Shown: positions 8,675 to 17,975, counted from the stretch's first letter. The stretch is 64,000 nucleotides of DNA from CAIKLP01 sp965279595 (GCA_965279595.1 OZ257246.1:2542001-2606000), one strand, 5' to 3'. Numbers and translations are program-made. The notes: a model not told the origin generated them from the letters alone.

Positions 8675-9577
8675 ATGAAAAATATTGCAGTAATTGGGTC
8701 AGGAACAATGGGAAATGGAATTGCTCATACATTCGCTCAAAATGGTTACCAAGTATCGATGATTGATATCAATCCAGAAGCTTTGAAAAGAGCTATGGAT
8801 ACCATCACTAAAAATTTAGATAGAATGGTAACTAAAGGAAGTATATCTGAAGAAGTAAAATCAATGACTTTAGGAAATTTGATGACTTACACGGATATGC
8901 AAGAAGGTGTGAAAGATGCGGATTTAGTGATTGAAGCAGCAACAGAAAATCCAGATATTAAAAAGAAAATATTTAAAGACTTAAGTAACTTCACTCATCC
9001 CGAAGCTATTTTAGCAACGAACACTTCTTCAATCTCTATTACCGAAATTGCAGCAGTTACTGCTCGTCCAAATAAAGTAATTGGAATGCACTTTATGAAT
9101 CCAGTGCCAATTATGAAATTGGTAGAAGTAATCAAAGGTTACCAAACGGATGATGTAGTTTGTGATATCATTTTAGAAACATCTAGAAAAATTGGAAAAA
9201 TTCCAACTTTAGTAAATGACTATCCAGGCTTTGTAGCTAATCGTTTATTAATGCCAATGATCAATGAAGCTATTTATGCGGTATTTGAAGCCATTGCTGG
9301 TGTAGAAGAAATTGATACGGTTATGAAATTAGGAATGGGTCACCCTATGGGACCATTGCAATTAGCTGATTTTATTGGCTTAGATGTATGCTTAGCTATT
9401 ATGGAAGTATTACATGATGGTTTTGCAAATCCTAAATATGCACCTTGCCCATTATTAGTGAAAATGGTAACGGCTGGTGAATTAGGTGTAAAATCTGGAC
9501 GTGGTTTTTATGACTACACTCATGGTACTAAAGAATTAAAATTATCTTACTATTTCAGTCGTTTGAAAATTAACTGA
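8675..9577 (+). CDS. 3-hydroxybutyryl-CoA / 3-hydroxyacyl-CoA dehydrogenase
   Basis: This 300-residue NAD-dependent enzyme oxidises the L-3-hydroxyacyl-CoA to the 3-oxoacyl-CoA in beta-oxidation or butyrate-type metabolism. The Rossmann motif V-I-G-S-G-T-M-G-N-G-I-A is at residues 6-17. The catalytic region is present: NTSSISITEIA (Ser118/Ser119 region), then GMHFMNPVP with His139, then VNDYPGFVANRLLMPMINEA. The C-terminal domain carries GHPMGPLQLADFIGLD and ends in the usual SGRGFYDY motif, followed by about 20 extra residues. The length fits the single-domain Hbd type rather than a fused FadB. It is monocistronic, with a hairpin terminator directly after it. Confidence 0.93.
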   Translation: MKNIAVIGSGTMGNGIAHTFAQNGYQVSMIDINPEALKRAMDTITKNLDRMVTKGSISEEVKSMTLGNLMTYTDMQEGVKDADLVIEAATENPDIKKKIFKDLSNFTHPEAILATNTSSISITEIAAVTARPNKVIGMHFMNPVPIMKLVEVIKGYQTDDVVCDIILETSRKIGKIPTLVNDYPGFVANRLLMPMINEAIYAVFEAIAGVEEIDTVMKLGMGHPMGPLQLADFIGLDVCLAIMEVLHDGFANPKYAPCPLLVKMVTAGELGVKSGRGFYDYTHGTKELKLSYYFSRLKIN

Positions 9578-9599
9578 ATGGCTGAAATGGAATAACGTG

Positions 9600-9636
9600 A
9601 AAAAAAATGCTTGTAAGTTTTACAGGCATTTTTTTT
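9600..9636. terminator. bidirectional intrinsic terminator
   Basis: An A-run, the stem TGCTTGTAA/TTACAGGCA with one G-U pair, and a long T-run lie between the convergent 3' ends of the hydroxyacyl-CoA dehydrogenase and the FG-GAP gene. The A-run on one side and T-run on the other let it serve both strands. Confidence 0.8.
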
Positions 9637-9638
9637 GT

Positions 9639-11366
9639 TTAAGGCTCCCAAACAATACGCTGCCTCACCTCATAACTATTATTGCTTTTATTTTCATCAC
9701 CTACCAAAGGAAAGATACTGACTTTAAGAGTTTGCGGAACTAAAATACTTTCGGGGTCTTTGCTAAATAAAGAAGAAACTAAGATATACCCATTCTGCAA
9801 AGGAGCTACATTTTTAACAACCCATTTCACTCTATTATCTTGAGTTTGTATGGCATTTGGAAATGCGTTTAATAATTTACAATATGGATTCAACTCCAGT
9901 TCAACCGTAATATCTTGTGGAATCACACTCTTGTTTTCATAAAATAAAGTAGTACTAAATACTTCACCCAATTTCATGCTATCCGCAATCATTCTAATGG
10001 ATAAATCTTTAATTGCTGTTTCTTTATGATTGGCTAAAACAGTTGCAGTTATTGAATATACTTGGCTTTGCTGTTCAATCAAATAAATTTGATCAATACT
10101 TAAATTCGTTTTGGTTTCTGTTCTTCCATCGGTCCAAGTAATTACTAAACTATCAATTTGACTAGCATCTCCTAAACCAAAATGCAAATCATAATTGTTG
10201 ATATGCGCTCTTCCTGTTTTGGTTCTAATTTCCTTGCTTTGCCAAACTGCTTGTTGATTGATGATACATTTAATTGCAACTCGCGCACCAATTGCAAAAA
10301 AGTTTTTCCCGTCTTGTCGCAATTTAATATTTACCCAATGTTTGTCATTTTTATTTTGCAACATCAATTGATGTTGATTGGTTCCCATGGCGTTACTGTA
10401 AATATCTAAACTGCCATCATTGTTAGCATCAACAATGCTTACAGAACCAGGTAATACTTGATGTTGTGTAAATTTAATGGGAGCCATTACGAAATTTTGA
10501 TGCCCTTCATTCAAATACAATACTGGTGCATATTTCAAATTCGCAATAATTAAATCATCATCGCCATCATTGTCTATATCACCAAAACCAGCATCATTGC
10601 TATCATCTTTTAAATATGAAAACACAGAAGATTTGAAACTGAATTGACCTTTACCATCATTGATATATAATTGATTGGGCGATCCAAAATTAACCATCAA
10701 TAAATCCTGATCAGCATCACCATCAATATCTGCCCATGCCACAGCACGTGTGTCTGATTGTGGATTGTTGAATTGCTTAGGATATTTTTCTTTGAAATTG
10801 CCAATGCCATCATTATAAAATAATTTGCATTGCTTACTGATTTGTTTAGGATTCCATAATTCTGTATCGGTAATTAATAAATCAGGATCCCCATCATTAT
10901 CAACATCACAAAAAGAAGCATGAAAAGCATTGTTCTCTATGCAAATATTTTCATGCTGATAAGATTTTTCAAAAAGTCCAATACCTTGATTGATAAATAC
11001 TGCATTTTTTTGTCCGAAAATACTGTACTGAAATAAATCTATATCTCCATCTCTGTCAATATCTGCAGCGGCAAAACCATTTGAGTTACCACCAGTTTGA
11101 TTGATGGCTGTATTGCTTAATTCATAATCAGCTTGATTGAATTTAAAAACTTTATTCTTTTTATTGTAGATGTTTGCTTTAATCAAATCAAACTGCGCAT
11201 CATCATTTAAATCAAACCATACACTATGGCGATTGATAAGTGTATCCGCAAATAAATAACTTGGAATTACTGAATAAAAATTTTGCGCAGCTAAAGGTTG
11301 GCTTAATAAAAAACAAGCCAGTATCATTGAAATAAAAACCTTGAGTTGATTTATTTTGAAATGCAT
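9639..11366 (-). CDS. secreted FG-GAP/VCBS repeat protein with ASPIC/UnbV domain
   Basis: I place the start at the ATG at 11366, giving 575 residues. A longer frame would run 24 codons into argS, whereas this start lies one base after the argS stop and leads directly into a signal peptide ending near PLAAQ. At least five calcium-binding D-x-D-x-D-G-D loops of FG-GAP blades are visible (DIDRDGDIDL, DVDNDGDPDLL, DIDGDADQDLL, DIDNDGDDDLI, DANNDGSLDI). After them comes a CRTAC1-type ASPIC/UnbV domain (NWVNIKLRQ... region, HFGLGDASQIDSLVITW). The C-terminal 120 residues look like an Ig-like or CARDB-like fold. It is a predicted extracellular adhesin-like protein. No T9SS sorting domain is evident at its end. 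Confidence 0.85.
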   Translation of the reverse strand: MHFKINQLKVFISMILACFLLSQPLAAQNFYSVIPSYLFADTLINRHSVWFDLNDDAQFDLIKANIYNKKNKVFKFNQADYELSNTAINQTGGNSNGFAAADIDRDGDIDLFQYSIFGQKNAVFINQGIGLFEKSYQHENICIENNAFHASFCDVDNDGDPDLLITDTELWNPKQISKQCKLFYNDGIGNFKEKYPKQFNNPQSDTRAVAWADIDGDADQDLLMVNFGSPNQLYINDGKGQFSFKSSVFSYLKDDSNDAGFGDIDNDGDDDLIIANLKYAPVLYLNEGHQNFVMAPIKFTQHQVLPGSVSIVDANNDGSLDIYSNAMGTNQHQLMLQNKNDKHWVNIKLRQDGKNFFAIGARVAIKCIINQQAVWQSKEIRTKTGRAHINNYDLHFGLGDASQIDSLVITWTDGRTETKTNLSIDQIYLIEQQSQVYSITATVLANHKETAIKDLSIRMIADSMKLGEVFSTTLFYENKSVIPQDITVELELNPYCKLLNAFPNAIQTQDNRVKWVVKNVAPLQNGYILVSSLFSKDPESILVPQTLKVSIFPLVGDENKSNNSYEVRQRIVWEP

Positions 11367-11367
11367 A

Positions 11368-13143
11368 CTACATCCTTTCGGGTACTTGCATTCCCAATAT
11401 GGCCAATGATTTTTGAATAACTTTAGCAGTATTTTCACATAACATCAATCTGAATAATTGTCGATCTATTTCTTCAATTTTCAAAATTTGATCATCATGG
11501 TAAAATTTATTGAATGATTTTGCTAAATCATATACAAAGTTAGCAACCAGCGCCGGACTATAAGCTGCGGCTGCGGCATCAATCACATCAGGAAATTTAG
11601 CCAATTGTAAAATTACTTCTTTCTCATTGGCATTGATACTTTCAACAGTGCTTTCCTTAGGTATTTCCTTATTTACTTTCTTCAAAATTGATTTAATCCT
11701 TGCATAAGAATATTGAATGAAAGGACCAGTGTTTCCTTGCAAATCAATAGATTCATTTGGATCAAACAACAAACGCTTTTTAGGATCTACTTTCAATAAA
11801 TAATATTTCAAAGCACCCATTCCAATGGTCTTGTACAATTCTGTTTTTTGCTCTTCTGAAAACGAATCTACTTTTCCTAATTCTTCGGTTTGTTTTTTAG
11901 CTGATTCAATCATTTCATTGATTAAATCATCTGCATCAACTACCGTTCCTTCTCTTGATTTCATTTTACCACTTGGCAAATCAACCATGCCGTATGATAG
12001 GTGGAATAAGCCTTTCGCCCATTTCAAACCCAATTTATTCAAAATCAAAAACAATACTTTAAAATGGTATTCTTGTTCATTACCCACTACATAAATAGAA
12101 CGATCCATTTTAAAATCGTTGTACTTCATGTTAGCTGTTCCAATGTCTTGTGTGATATAAACTGAAGTGCCATCTCCCCTCAAAACCAATTTCTGATCCA
12201 AGCCATCTTCCGTTAAATCTATCCAAACTGAATTGTCTTCTTTTTTAAAGAATACTTTTTTATTCAATCCTTCATCAATCAAATCTTTACCTAATAAATA
12301 GGTATTTGATTCATAATAATATTTATCGAAATCAACACCCATACTTTGGTAAGTCACCTCAAAACCTGCATAAACCCAGGCATTCATTTTCTTCCAAAGT
12401 TCAACTACTTCTACATCCTTCTCTTCCCACTTCAATAACATGCTTTGTGCTTCTTGAATCAATGGTGCTTGCTTTTTGGCTTCTTCTTCTGTCAAGCCTT
12501 GCTCCATTAATTGGGCAATTTCTTTTTTATAGGCTTTATCAAATTCAACATAATATTTACCTACTAAATGATCGCCTTTTAATCCGCTCGACTCTGGTGT
12601 TTCTCCATTGCCAAACTTTTGCCAAGCCAACATGGACTTGCAAATATGAATTCCTCGATCATTAATTAAATTTACTTTTACTACATCAAAGCCTGCAGTT
12701 TTCAATAAATCAGCGAGTGAAAATCCCAATAAATTATTTCTTACATGTCCTAAATGCAATGGTTTATTGGTATTGGGTGAAGAATATTCAACCATTACCT
12801 TTTCATTTTTAGAAGCTAGTTGTCCGTAAGCTGATTGATGGTTGATTGTATTCAACAAAGAAATCCAATACTGATCTACAATGCCTACATTCAAGAAACC
12901 CTTAACCACATTGAAGTTCAACACTTGATCAAAATTTTGCTTCAAATAATCACCAATCATTTGTCCAGTTTCTTCTGGAGATTTTTTAGAAAATTTGATG
13001 AATGGAAAAGTAACAATGGTAATTTCCCCTTCAAACTCTTTTCGTGTTTCCTGCAAAGTAATAGTCTCTGCAGTCACTGTGGTTTGAAATAAATCGAGTA
13101 TTGCTTGTTGGGTGTAGTTTATAATTTGTTCTTGAATATTCAT
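11368..13143 (-). CDS. argS: arginyl-tRNA synthetase
   Basis: This 591-residue class I aminoacyl-tRNA synthetase charges tRNA-Arg. The N-terminal Add1 domain is followed by the HIGH-type signature in SSPNTNKPLHLGHVRNNLLG. The catalytic domain continues through NDRGIHICKSM to a KMSKS-type loop reading SGKMKSREGT. The C-terminal DALR anticodon-binding domain includes NTGPFIQYSYARIKSILKK and ends ...IQKSLAILGMQVPERM, the usual ArgRS C-terminus. Length and ATG start are normal. It lies downstream of arginase on the same strand (38-base gap) and just upstream of the FG-GAP gene. Confidence 0.97.
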   Translation of the reverse strand: MNIQEQIINYTQQAILDLFQTTVTAETITLQETRKEFEGEITIVTFPFIKFSKKSPEETGQMIGDYLKQNFDQVLNFNVVKGFLNVGIVDQYWISLLNTINHQSAYGQLASKNEKVMVEYSSPNTNKPLHLGHVRNNLLGFSLADLLKTAGFDVVKVNLINDRGIHICKSMLAWQKFGNGETPESSGLKGDHLVGKYYVEFDKAYKKEIAQLMEQGLTEEEAKKQAPLIQEAQSMLLKWEEKDVEVVELWKKMNAWVYAGFEVTYQSMGVDFDKYYYESNTYLLGKDLIDEGLNKKVFFKKEDNSVWIDLTEDGLDQKLVLRGDGTSVYITQDIGTANMKYNDFKMDRSIYVVGNEQEYHFKVLFLILNKLGLKWAKGLFHLSYGMVDLPSGKMKSREGTVVDADDLINEMIESAKKQTEELGKVDSFSEEQKTELYKTIGMGALKYYLLKVDPKKRLLFDPNESIDLQGNTGPFIQYSYARIKSILKKVNKEIPKESTVESINANEKEVILQLAKFPDVIDAAAAAYSPALVANFVYDLAKSFNKFYHDDQILKIEEIDRQLFRLMLCENTAKVIQKSLAILGMQVPERM

Positions 13144-13181
13144 CTATACAGGTCCTTATCTTTTCCTTATTCAGAAATACT

Positions 13182-14129
13182 TTAGTCGTTAATTAATTGG
13201 TTGGTGGCTCTTACTAAAATTTCAAATGCATTTTCAGCCATTAAATTTTCTTTATCCAATGTAGGGTTGATCTCTACCATTTCAAATCCGCATACTTTCG
13301 GACTTTGCAATAAACGGGCAAGTAAATTGCCTGCCTCTTTCTCTGTAATACCATTAGAAACTGGTGTTCCAGTACCTTTTGAAATAGACGAATCCATGGA
13401 ATCAACATCAAAAGAAATATAAATAATATCGCAATGGTCGATATGTGCTAATGCTTCAATGGCAACCTTCTCCACTCCTTTTCTTCGAATTTCTAAGGTG
13501 GTGAAATTCTTCATTCCAAATTTCTTCAGTAAAAAATCTTCTTGCTTTTCCGTATCACGCACACCAATATATACTAAATCATTAGGTGTAAATTTCGGAG
13601 ATACCCCACCTACATTTTTTAGCTGATACCAATAGTTCACCGTTTCTTGATCGGGTTTATTGATTTTTGATTCTATATTATCTTCTCCTAATGAAATTGC
13701 AATAGGCATCCCATGTATATTCCCAGATGGGGTAGTATATGGTGTATGAATATCTGCATGTGCATCAATCCAAATTACTCCTAGTTTAGATTTTGGATTC
13801 GCCATTTTTATGCCAGCAATTGATCCAGCTGAGGTGGAATGATCGCCTGCTAGAATTACCGGGAACTCATTATTTTTCACTGAACGCGCCACTTCTTCAC
13901 AAACTCTTTCCAACATGGTTAATACGCCTGAAATTCTTTTGGCATGGGAGCTGCCCGCCGACTCTAATAATAAGTGATTTTCATTAGGTACTTCAACAGA
14001 TTTATATTGTTTGAAAAACCGACTTCCAAAGTCAAGTGCCGCTATTTTAATGGCATCCACGCCCATACTTGCTCCTCGGGTTCCGGCTCCTAATTCAGAC
14101 TTTACTTCAATGATTTTTAAGTTTCTCAT
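13182..14129 (-). CDS. rocF: arginase-family ureohydrolase (probable arginase)
   Basis: This 315-residue enzyme has the binuclear manganese site of ureohydrolases: GDHSTSAG (His97), IDAHADIHTP (Asp122, His124, Asp126) and SFDVDSMDSS. GNIHGMP is the substrate-guanidinium region. Arginase hydrolyses L-arginine to ornithine and urea. Related agmatinases and formimidoylglutamases share these motifs, so the specificity is inferred. The preference for arginase comes from the SGNIHGMPIA segment and from the context: arginyl-tRNA synthetase next door and arginine decarboxylase divergent. The ATG start at 14129 is clear. Confidence 0.8.
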   Translation of the reverse strand: MRNLKIIEVKSELGAGTRGASMGVDAIKIAALDFGSRFFKQYKSVEVPNENHLLLESAGSSHAKRISGVLTMLERVCEEVARSVKNNEFPVILAGDHSTSAGSIAGIKMANPKSKLGVIWIDAHADIHTPYTTPSGNIHGMPIAISLGEDNIESKINKPDQETVNYWYQLKNVGGVSPKFTPNDLVYIGVRDTEKQEDFLLKKFGMKNFTTLEIRRKGVEKVAIEALAHIDHCDIIYISFDVDSMDSSISKGTGTPVSNGITEKEAGNLLARLLQSPKVCGFEMVEINPTLDKENLMAENAFEILVRATNQLIND

Positions 14130-14212
14130 ATAATCCTATTAACTAAAAGCAAAATTCCATTAAAATATTAAAAAATGGATTTAAGTTCTGTGTATTCTAC
14201 AAATAAATAAAA

Positions 14213-14220
14213 TATCTTTG
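14213..14220 (+). promoter_or_regulatory. -7 box of the arginine decarboxylase promoter
   Basis: TATCTTTG fits the TAnnTTTG consensus and ends 15 bases before the ATG at 14236, leaving a very short leader. A TTG at 14218 in frame with the gene lies inside this box, which argues against it being the start codon. Confidence 0.5.
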
Positions 14221-14235
14221 GCAAAATTTAAGATA

Positions 14236-15624
14236 ATGCAAAGTTACAAGGAATTTCTTGATTTAAGTGTTGGTTTCCCCCAAGAAGGCTTCGAGGTTCA
14301 TGATGATGAATTATATTTTCATGATTTAAACTTGATGGAAATGATTGAAACTTATGGTACTCCCTTACGTTTCACCTATTTGCCAATAGTTTCTAAAAAA
14401 ATACAACAAGCTAAGCTTTGGTTTCAAAGAGCCATTGTGAACAATAATTATAGAGGTAGTTATACTTATTGTTATTGCACCAAGAGCTCCCATTTCCGTC
14501 ATATACTTGATGAGGTTTTGAAAAATGATGTTCATTTAGAAACTTCTTCTGCTTTTGATATGCCAATTATTGACCATTTAGAAAAAAAAGGTATCTTAAA
14601 TAAAGACATCACGGTAATTTGCAATGGTTATAAAAAAGATCATTACAAACAATACATTGTTGACATGTTGCATGATGGTTTCAAAAACATCATCCCCATT
14701 TTAGATAATAAAGAAGAGTTTTACTTTTATGATGATGAATTGGATGTTACCTGTAATTTAGGTATCCGTATTGCTTCTGAAGAACAACCCGATTCGCAAT
14801 TCTATACTTCTCGTTTAGGAATTAGAATGGAAGATGTAATAGATTTCTATCACCAAAGAATTGAATCTCATCCTAATTTTAAAGTTAAATTATTGCATTT
14901 CTTCATTAACTCAGGTATCAGTGATACCCCTTACTATTGGAATGAGTTGGAGAAATATGTAACGCTTTATTGCAAGTTCAAAAAGATAAATCCCGACCTT
15001 TCTATTTTAGATATTGGTGGAGGTATGCCTTTTAAAAATTCCTTGACTTTTGAATTCGATTATGAATACATGGTGAATGAAATTGTAAAAAGGATCAAAG
15101 ATATTTGCGCAGAACACCAAGTAATGGAACCTGATATCATTACTGAATTTGGTAAATATACCGTGTCTGACGCTTCAGGTATTTTATACAAAGTATTGGG
15201 TCGTAAACAACAGAACGACAAAGAAAAATGGTTGATGTTGGACGGTAGTTTCATTACCAACTTACCCGATGTTTGGGCCATGAATCAAAGATACATTCTG
15301 CTTCCAATCAATAATTGGGATGCTGAATATGAAAAAGTAAACTTAGGGGGCATCACCTGTGATGGTCAAGATTATTACAACCAAGAAGCTCACATGAATA
15401 ACGTATTCATGCCTAAGACTCGAAAAGTACAATACTTAGGATTTTTCCATACCGGTGCTTACCAAGAAGTATTAGGTGGTTATGGTGGAGTACATCATTG
15501 TTTATTACCACATCCTAAACATATCCTTATCCGCAAAAACCGCGACGAGACTTTTAACTATGAAGTTTTTGGTGAAGAGCAGAATAGTAAGCAGGTGATG
15601 AAACTTTTGGGGTATAGTAGTTAA
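14236..15624 (+). CDS. speA: arginine decarboxylase (PLP fold III)
   Basis: From the ATG at 14236 the protein has 462 residues. It resembles the compact arginine decarboxylases of Bacteroidota, which convert arginine to agmatine for polyamine synthesis, rather than the 630-residue SpeA of enterics. The PLP lysine candidate is Lys83 in YCTKSSHF at the end of the first TIM-barrel strand. ILDIGGGMPF is the phosphate-binding glycine loop, and DIITEFGKY and MLDGSFITNLPD follow in the usual order for fold-III decarboxylases. The gene is divergent from arginase and its promoter overlaps the upstream TTG. A related carboxynorspermidine or diaminopimelate decarboxylase is less likely given length and context. 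Confidence 0.8.
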   Translation: MQSYKEFLDLSVGFPQEGFEVHDDELYFHDLNLMEMIETYGTPLRFTYLPIVSKKIQQAKLWFQRAIVNNNYRGSYTYCYCTKSSHFRHILDEVLKNDVHLETSSAFDMPIIDHLEKKGILNKDITVICNGYKKDHYKQYIVDMLHDGFKNIIPILDNKEEFYFYDDELDVTCNLGIRIASEEQPDSQFYTSRLGIRMEDVIDFYHQRIESHPNFKVKLLHFFINSGISDTPYYWNELEKYVTLYCKFKKINPDLSILDIGGGMPFKNSLTFEFDYEYMVNEIVKRIKDICAEHQVMEPDIITEFGKYTVSDASGILYKVLGRKQQNDKEKWLMLDGSFITNLPDVWAMNQRYILLPINNWDAEYEKVNLGGITCDGQDYYNQEAHMNNVFMPKTRKVQYLGFFHTGAYQEVLGGYGGVHHCLLPHPKHILIRKNRDETFNYEVFGEEQNSKQVMKLLGYSS

Positions 15625-15990
15625 TTAGCTAATATGATTAATTAGCTAATTTGGTAATTAGCTAATGGGGGCTTCGTGGGTAGAGAATGTGTTGATGTGT
15701 TAATGTGTTGATGTGTTGATGCTGCGTTGTAGGTTGCTAAGTGAGAAATTAGCTAATTTGGGGATTAGCTAATTAGCTAATGGGGGCTTCGTGGGTAGAG
15801 AATGTGTTGATGTGTTAATGTGTTGATGTGTTGATGCTGCGTTGTAGGTTGCGTTGTAGGTTGCTAAGAGTTTAATTAGCTAATGGAATCTTCGTGGGAG
15901 AGAGATGTGTTGATGTGTTAATGTGTTGATGCTGCTTTGTAGGTTGCTAAGTGAGCAATTAGCTAATTTGCATATTAGCTAATTATCTAA
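15625..15990 (+). repeat. three tandem copies of a ~115-bp intergenic repeat module (locus A)
   Basis: The convergent gap between speA and the pseudouridine synthase holds no gene. Module copies start at the GCTAAT at 15661, 15776 and 15879. Copies 1 and 2 are identical for 77 bases; copy 2 then carries a 12-base duplication (GCGTTGTAGGTT), and copy 3 has diverged. Each module contains the palindrome AATTAGCTAATT or a partial form, a CTTCGTGGG element, three or four ATGTGTTG/A octamers, and GCGTTGTAGGTTGCTAAG. The same module recurs near 26.4 kb and 31.9 kb. Confidence 0.85.
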
Positions 15991-16041
15991 TTATTTAAAA
16001 GTCTTAATGCCAAAGTCCTAATTCATAATTTTTCAATTAAC

Positions 16042-16092
16042 ATTCAAAATTCAACACTCAAAATTCATAATTATTAGTGTTGAATTTTGAAT
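16042..16092. terminator. large inverted repeat between convergent genes, possible terminator
   Basis: The arms ATTCAAAATTCAACACT (16042-16058) and AGTGTTGAATTTTGAAT (16076-16092) are perfectly complementary over 17 bases with a 17-base loop. It lies 8 bases from the 3' end of the pseudouridine synthase gene and overlaps an AT-rich block related to the second repeat module at 26.65 and 32.05 kb. The stem is AT-rich and lacks a long T-run, so termination is only one possible role. Confidence 0.5.
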
Positions 16093-16099
16093 TAAGATT

Positions 16100-16819
16100 C
16101 TACGAATCAAATTTCACCAACATCTTCATCATCGTATCAAAGTCTTTTGGATAAGGAGCTTCGATAGTTAATACTTCTCCATTCGGTAAAGTAAACCCTA
16201 CTTCCCTTGCATGCAAAGCAAAGCGTTTCATAATAGGTTGTTCTTCTTCTTCTTTTGATAATCGGTAATTTCTTTTTACTGAAGATAAAAAGAAAGGCTT
16301 CCCTCCATATAATTCATCACCAGTTATACTGGCTCTTTGAGTTGCTAAATGAATTCTAATTTGATGCATGCGGCCAGTAAGAGGACGGCATTCAACTAAA
16401 GTATAATGTTTGAAATAGATGATTGATTTGAAAAAAGTTTCGGCGCGTTTACCATCCGTGCGGTCAATTTTTACATTGCTTTTTCCTAAGTTGCTAATGG
16501 GTAAATCAATTTTTAAATCTTCAAATCGGTGTTGACCATCTACAAAGGCATGATAAATTTTACGCACTTCTCTGTGTTCAAATTGCATAGAGATGGAACG
16601 GTAAGTTTCTGGATCTTTAGCAATAATCAATGCTCCAGAGGTTTCTCTATCTAAGCGATGACAAATTTGAGCTTCTTCCCAATATTGTTTAGCCAATCTA
16701 ATAATAGTGATAGTATCTCCATTACGATCATCCAAAGTGCTGATAAATGCAGGTTTATTGATGACAATTACTTGTTCATCTTCATATAAAATTAGGTCCT
16801 TAAAATTGGGAAACTTCAT
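16100..16819 (-). CDS. RluA-family pseudouridine synthase
   Basis: This 239-residue enzyme isomerises specific uridines in rRNA or tRNA. The catalytic motif is CHRLDRETSG, with the nucleophile Asp57. The C-terminal motif RPLTGRMHQIRIHLA and a DELYGG segment complete the RluA signature. There is no N-terminal S4 domain, since the protein begins directly with LYEDEQVIVINKPA, so it belongs to the short RluA/RluC-like group; the modified site cannot be assigned. The gene is monocistronic. A near-consensus box TATCTTCG lies at 16824-16831 just upstream of the ATG. Confidence 0.92.
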   Translation of the reverse strand: MKFPNFKDLILYEDEQVIVINKPAFISTLDDRNGDTITIIRLAKQYWEEAQICHRLDRETSGALIIAKDPETYRSISMQFEHREVRKIYHAFVDGQHRFEDLKIDLPISNLGKSNVKIDRTDGKRAETFFKSIIYFKHYTLVECRPLTGRMHQIRIHLATQRASITGDELYGGKPFFLSSVKRNYRLSKEEEEQPIMKRFALHAREVGFTLPNGEVLTIEAPYPKDFDTMMKMLVKFDS

Positions 16820-16913
16820 GCTGCGAAGATAGTTTAAAAAGAATAAAAAGCGATTCGAAATTAATAAGCCAAAGAGCTATTATTATTCAATCTAGATTTC
16901 TTCAAATTAAACC

Positions 16914-17945
16914 TTATGCCTTCTTGAGCGTGAATCCAAAGGTTGTTCCTACGCCAATAGTACTGCGCACATTGATAGTTTGGTTATGAGCTTCTATGAT
17001 GTGTTTTACAATACTTAAGCCTAAGCCTGTTCCACCACCATCTCTTGATCTACTTTTATCTACTCGATAAAACCTTTCAAACAAACGAGGTAAATGTTCT
17101 TCTGGCACACCAATTCCATTGTCAGTCACTTCTATTAGAATATTCTCATCCATGTCATACAAACCCACTAAGGTATGTCCATCCACTTTACCGTATTTAA
17201 TAGAGTTTACAATCAAATTGATGATCACTTGTCTGATTCTATCTTTATCTGCCTCAACAATAAAAGGCACATCACAACCTTCTTTAAAATCCAAAGTCAC
17301 ATTTTTTTCACTAGCTCTTAATTCCAGTGAATCGAAAATATCACGCACTAAATCATTCACATCAAATATCTCCAATTCCATGGTTAAGAATCCAGATTCT
17401 AGTTGAGAAATCGCTTCTAGATCATCCACCAAAGTAGCAATACGGTCAGTACTTTTAGCAGCTTTCTTTAAAAAGTGAACCAATATTTCTGGATCTTCTA
17501 AAGCCCCATCTAATAAAGTGTTGATATAACCTTGAATATTGAAAATAGGTGTTTTCAATTCATGAGATACATTGCCAAGGAATTCTTTACGGTAGGTCTC
17601 CATCTCTCGCAATTGCTCAATCTCCGTTGATTTGTCTTCAGCCCAATTTCTTACTTCTGTTTCAACATCGGTAATGGGGTCGTTGGAGTGAAGCTCTGCA
17701 AAACGAGGTTCTGATTTTTTGATTTTTAAATTGTGGATATTCTTATAAACCAATTTTATTTTTCGGTAGATAAAAACTTCAATAGCATAAAATATTAAGA
17801 AATAGGCACTGACAAAAGTGACTAACAATATGCCTGCTAAAAAAAGAATATTATTAATGAAAAAATATGAAGAAGCACCAACAGCGAATACAATCAACAA
17901 AGCCGTGTAGAACGCAATACTTCTAGGTGTTGGATTTTTATTCAT
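16914..17945 (-). CDS. two-component sensor histidine kinase, PhoR-like
   Basis: This 343-residue membrane kinase has two closely spaced transmembrane helices (about residues 10-30 and 34-57) with almost no periplasmic loop, so it probably senses a membrane or protein signal rather than an external ligand. A short linker follows, then HisKA with FLGNVSHELKTP (His128) and HATPase_c with N-box NLIVNSIKYG, G1 DNGIGVP, F-box RLFERFYRVD and G2 GGGTGLGLSIVK. Its partner response regulator lies 51 bases upstream. A TACCTTTG box (17968-17975, minus strand) between them suggests the kinase also has its own promoter. Confidence 0.93.
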   Translation of the reverse strand: MNKNPTPRSIAFYTALLIVFAVGASSYFFINNILFLAGILLVTFVSAYFLIFYAIEVFIYRKIKLVYKNIHNLKIKKSEPRFAELHSNDPITDVETEVRNWAEDKSTEIEQLREMETYRKEFLGNVSHELKTPIFNIQGYINTLLDGALEDPEILVHFLKKAAKSTDRIATLVDDLEAISQLESGFLTMELEIFDVNDLVRDIFDSLELRASEKNVTLDFKEGCDVPFIVEADKDRIRQVIINLIVNSIKYGKVDGHTLVGLYDMDENILIEVTDNGIGVPEEHLPRLFERFYRVDKSRSRDGGGTGLGLSIVKHIIEAHNQTINVRSTIGVGTTFGFTLKKA

Positions 17946-17967
17946 TGAGTAGGCAGGCTAATTTATG

Positions 17968-17975
17968 CAAAGGTA
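17968..17975 (-). promoter_or_regulatory. -7 box upstream of the histidine kinase
   Basis: On the minus strand this reads TACCTTTG, a full match to TAnnTTTG, in the short gap between the response regulator stop and the kinase ATG, 22 bases from the start. It would allow kinase expression independent of the regulator gene. Confidence 0.4.

Noticed and set aside
12306..12665. 119-codon plus-strand frame inside argS
   Set aside because: Antisense to the argS catalytic domain, with no start context or family match.
15661..15990. Possible CRISPR array in the tandem repeats
   Set aside because: The repeated unit is about 115 bp with internal octamers and no unique spacers of regular length, and there are no cas genes.
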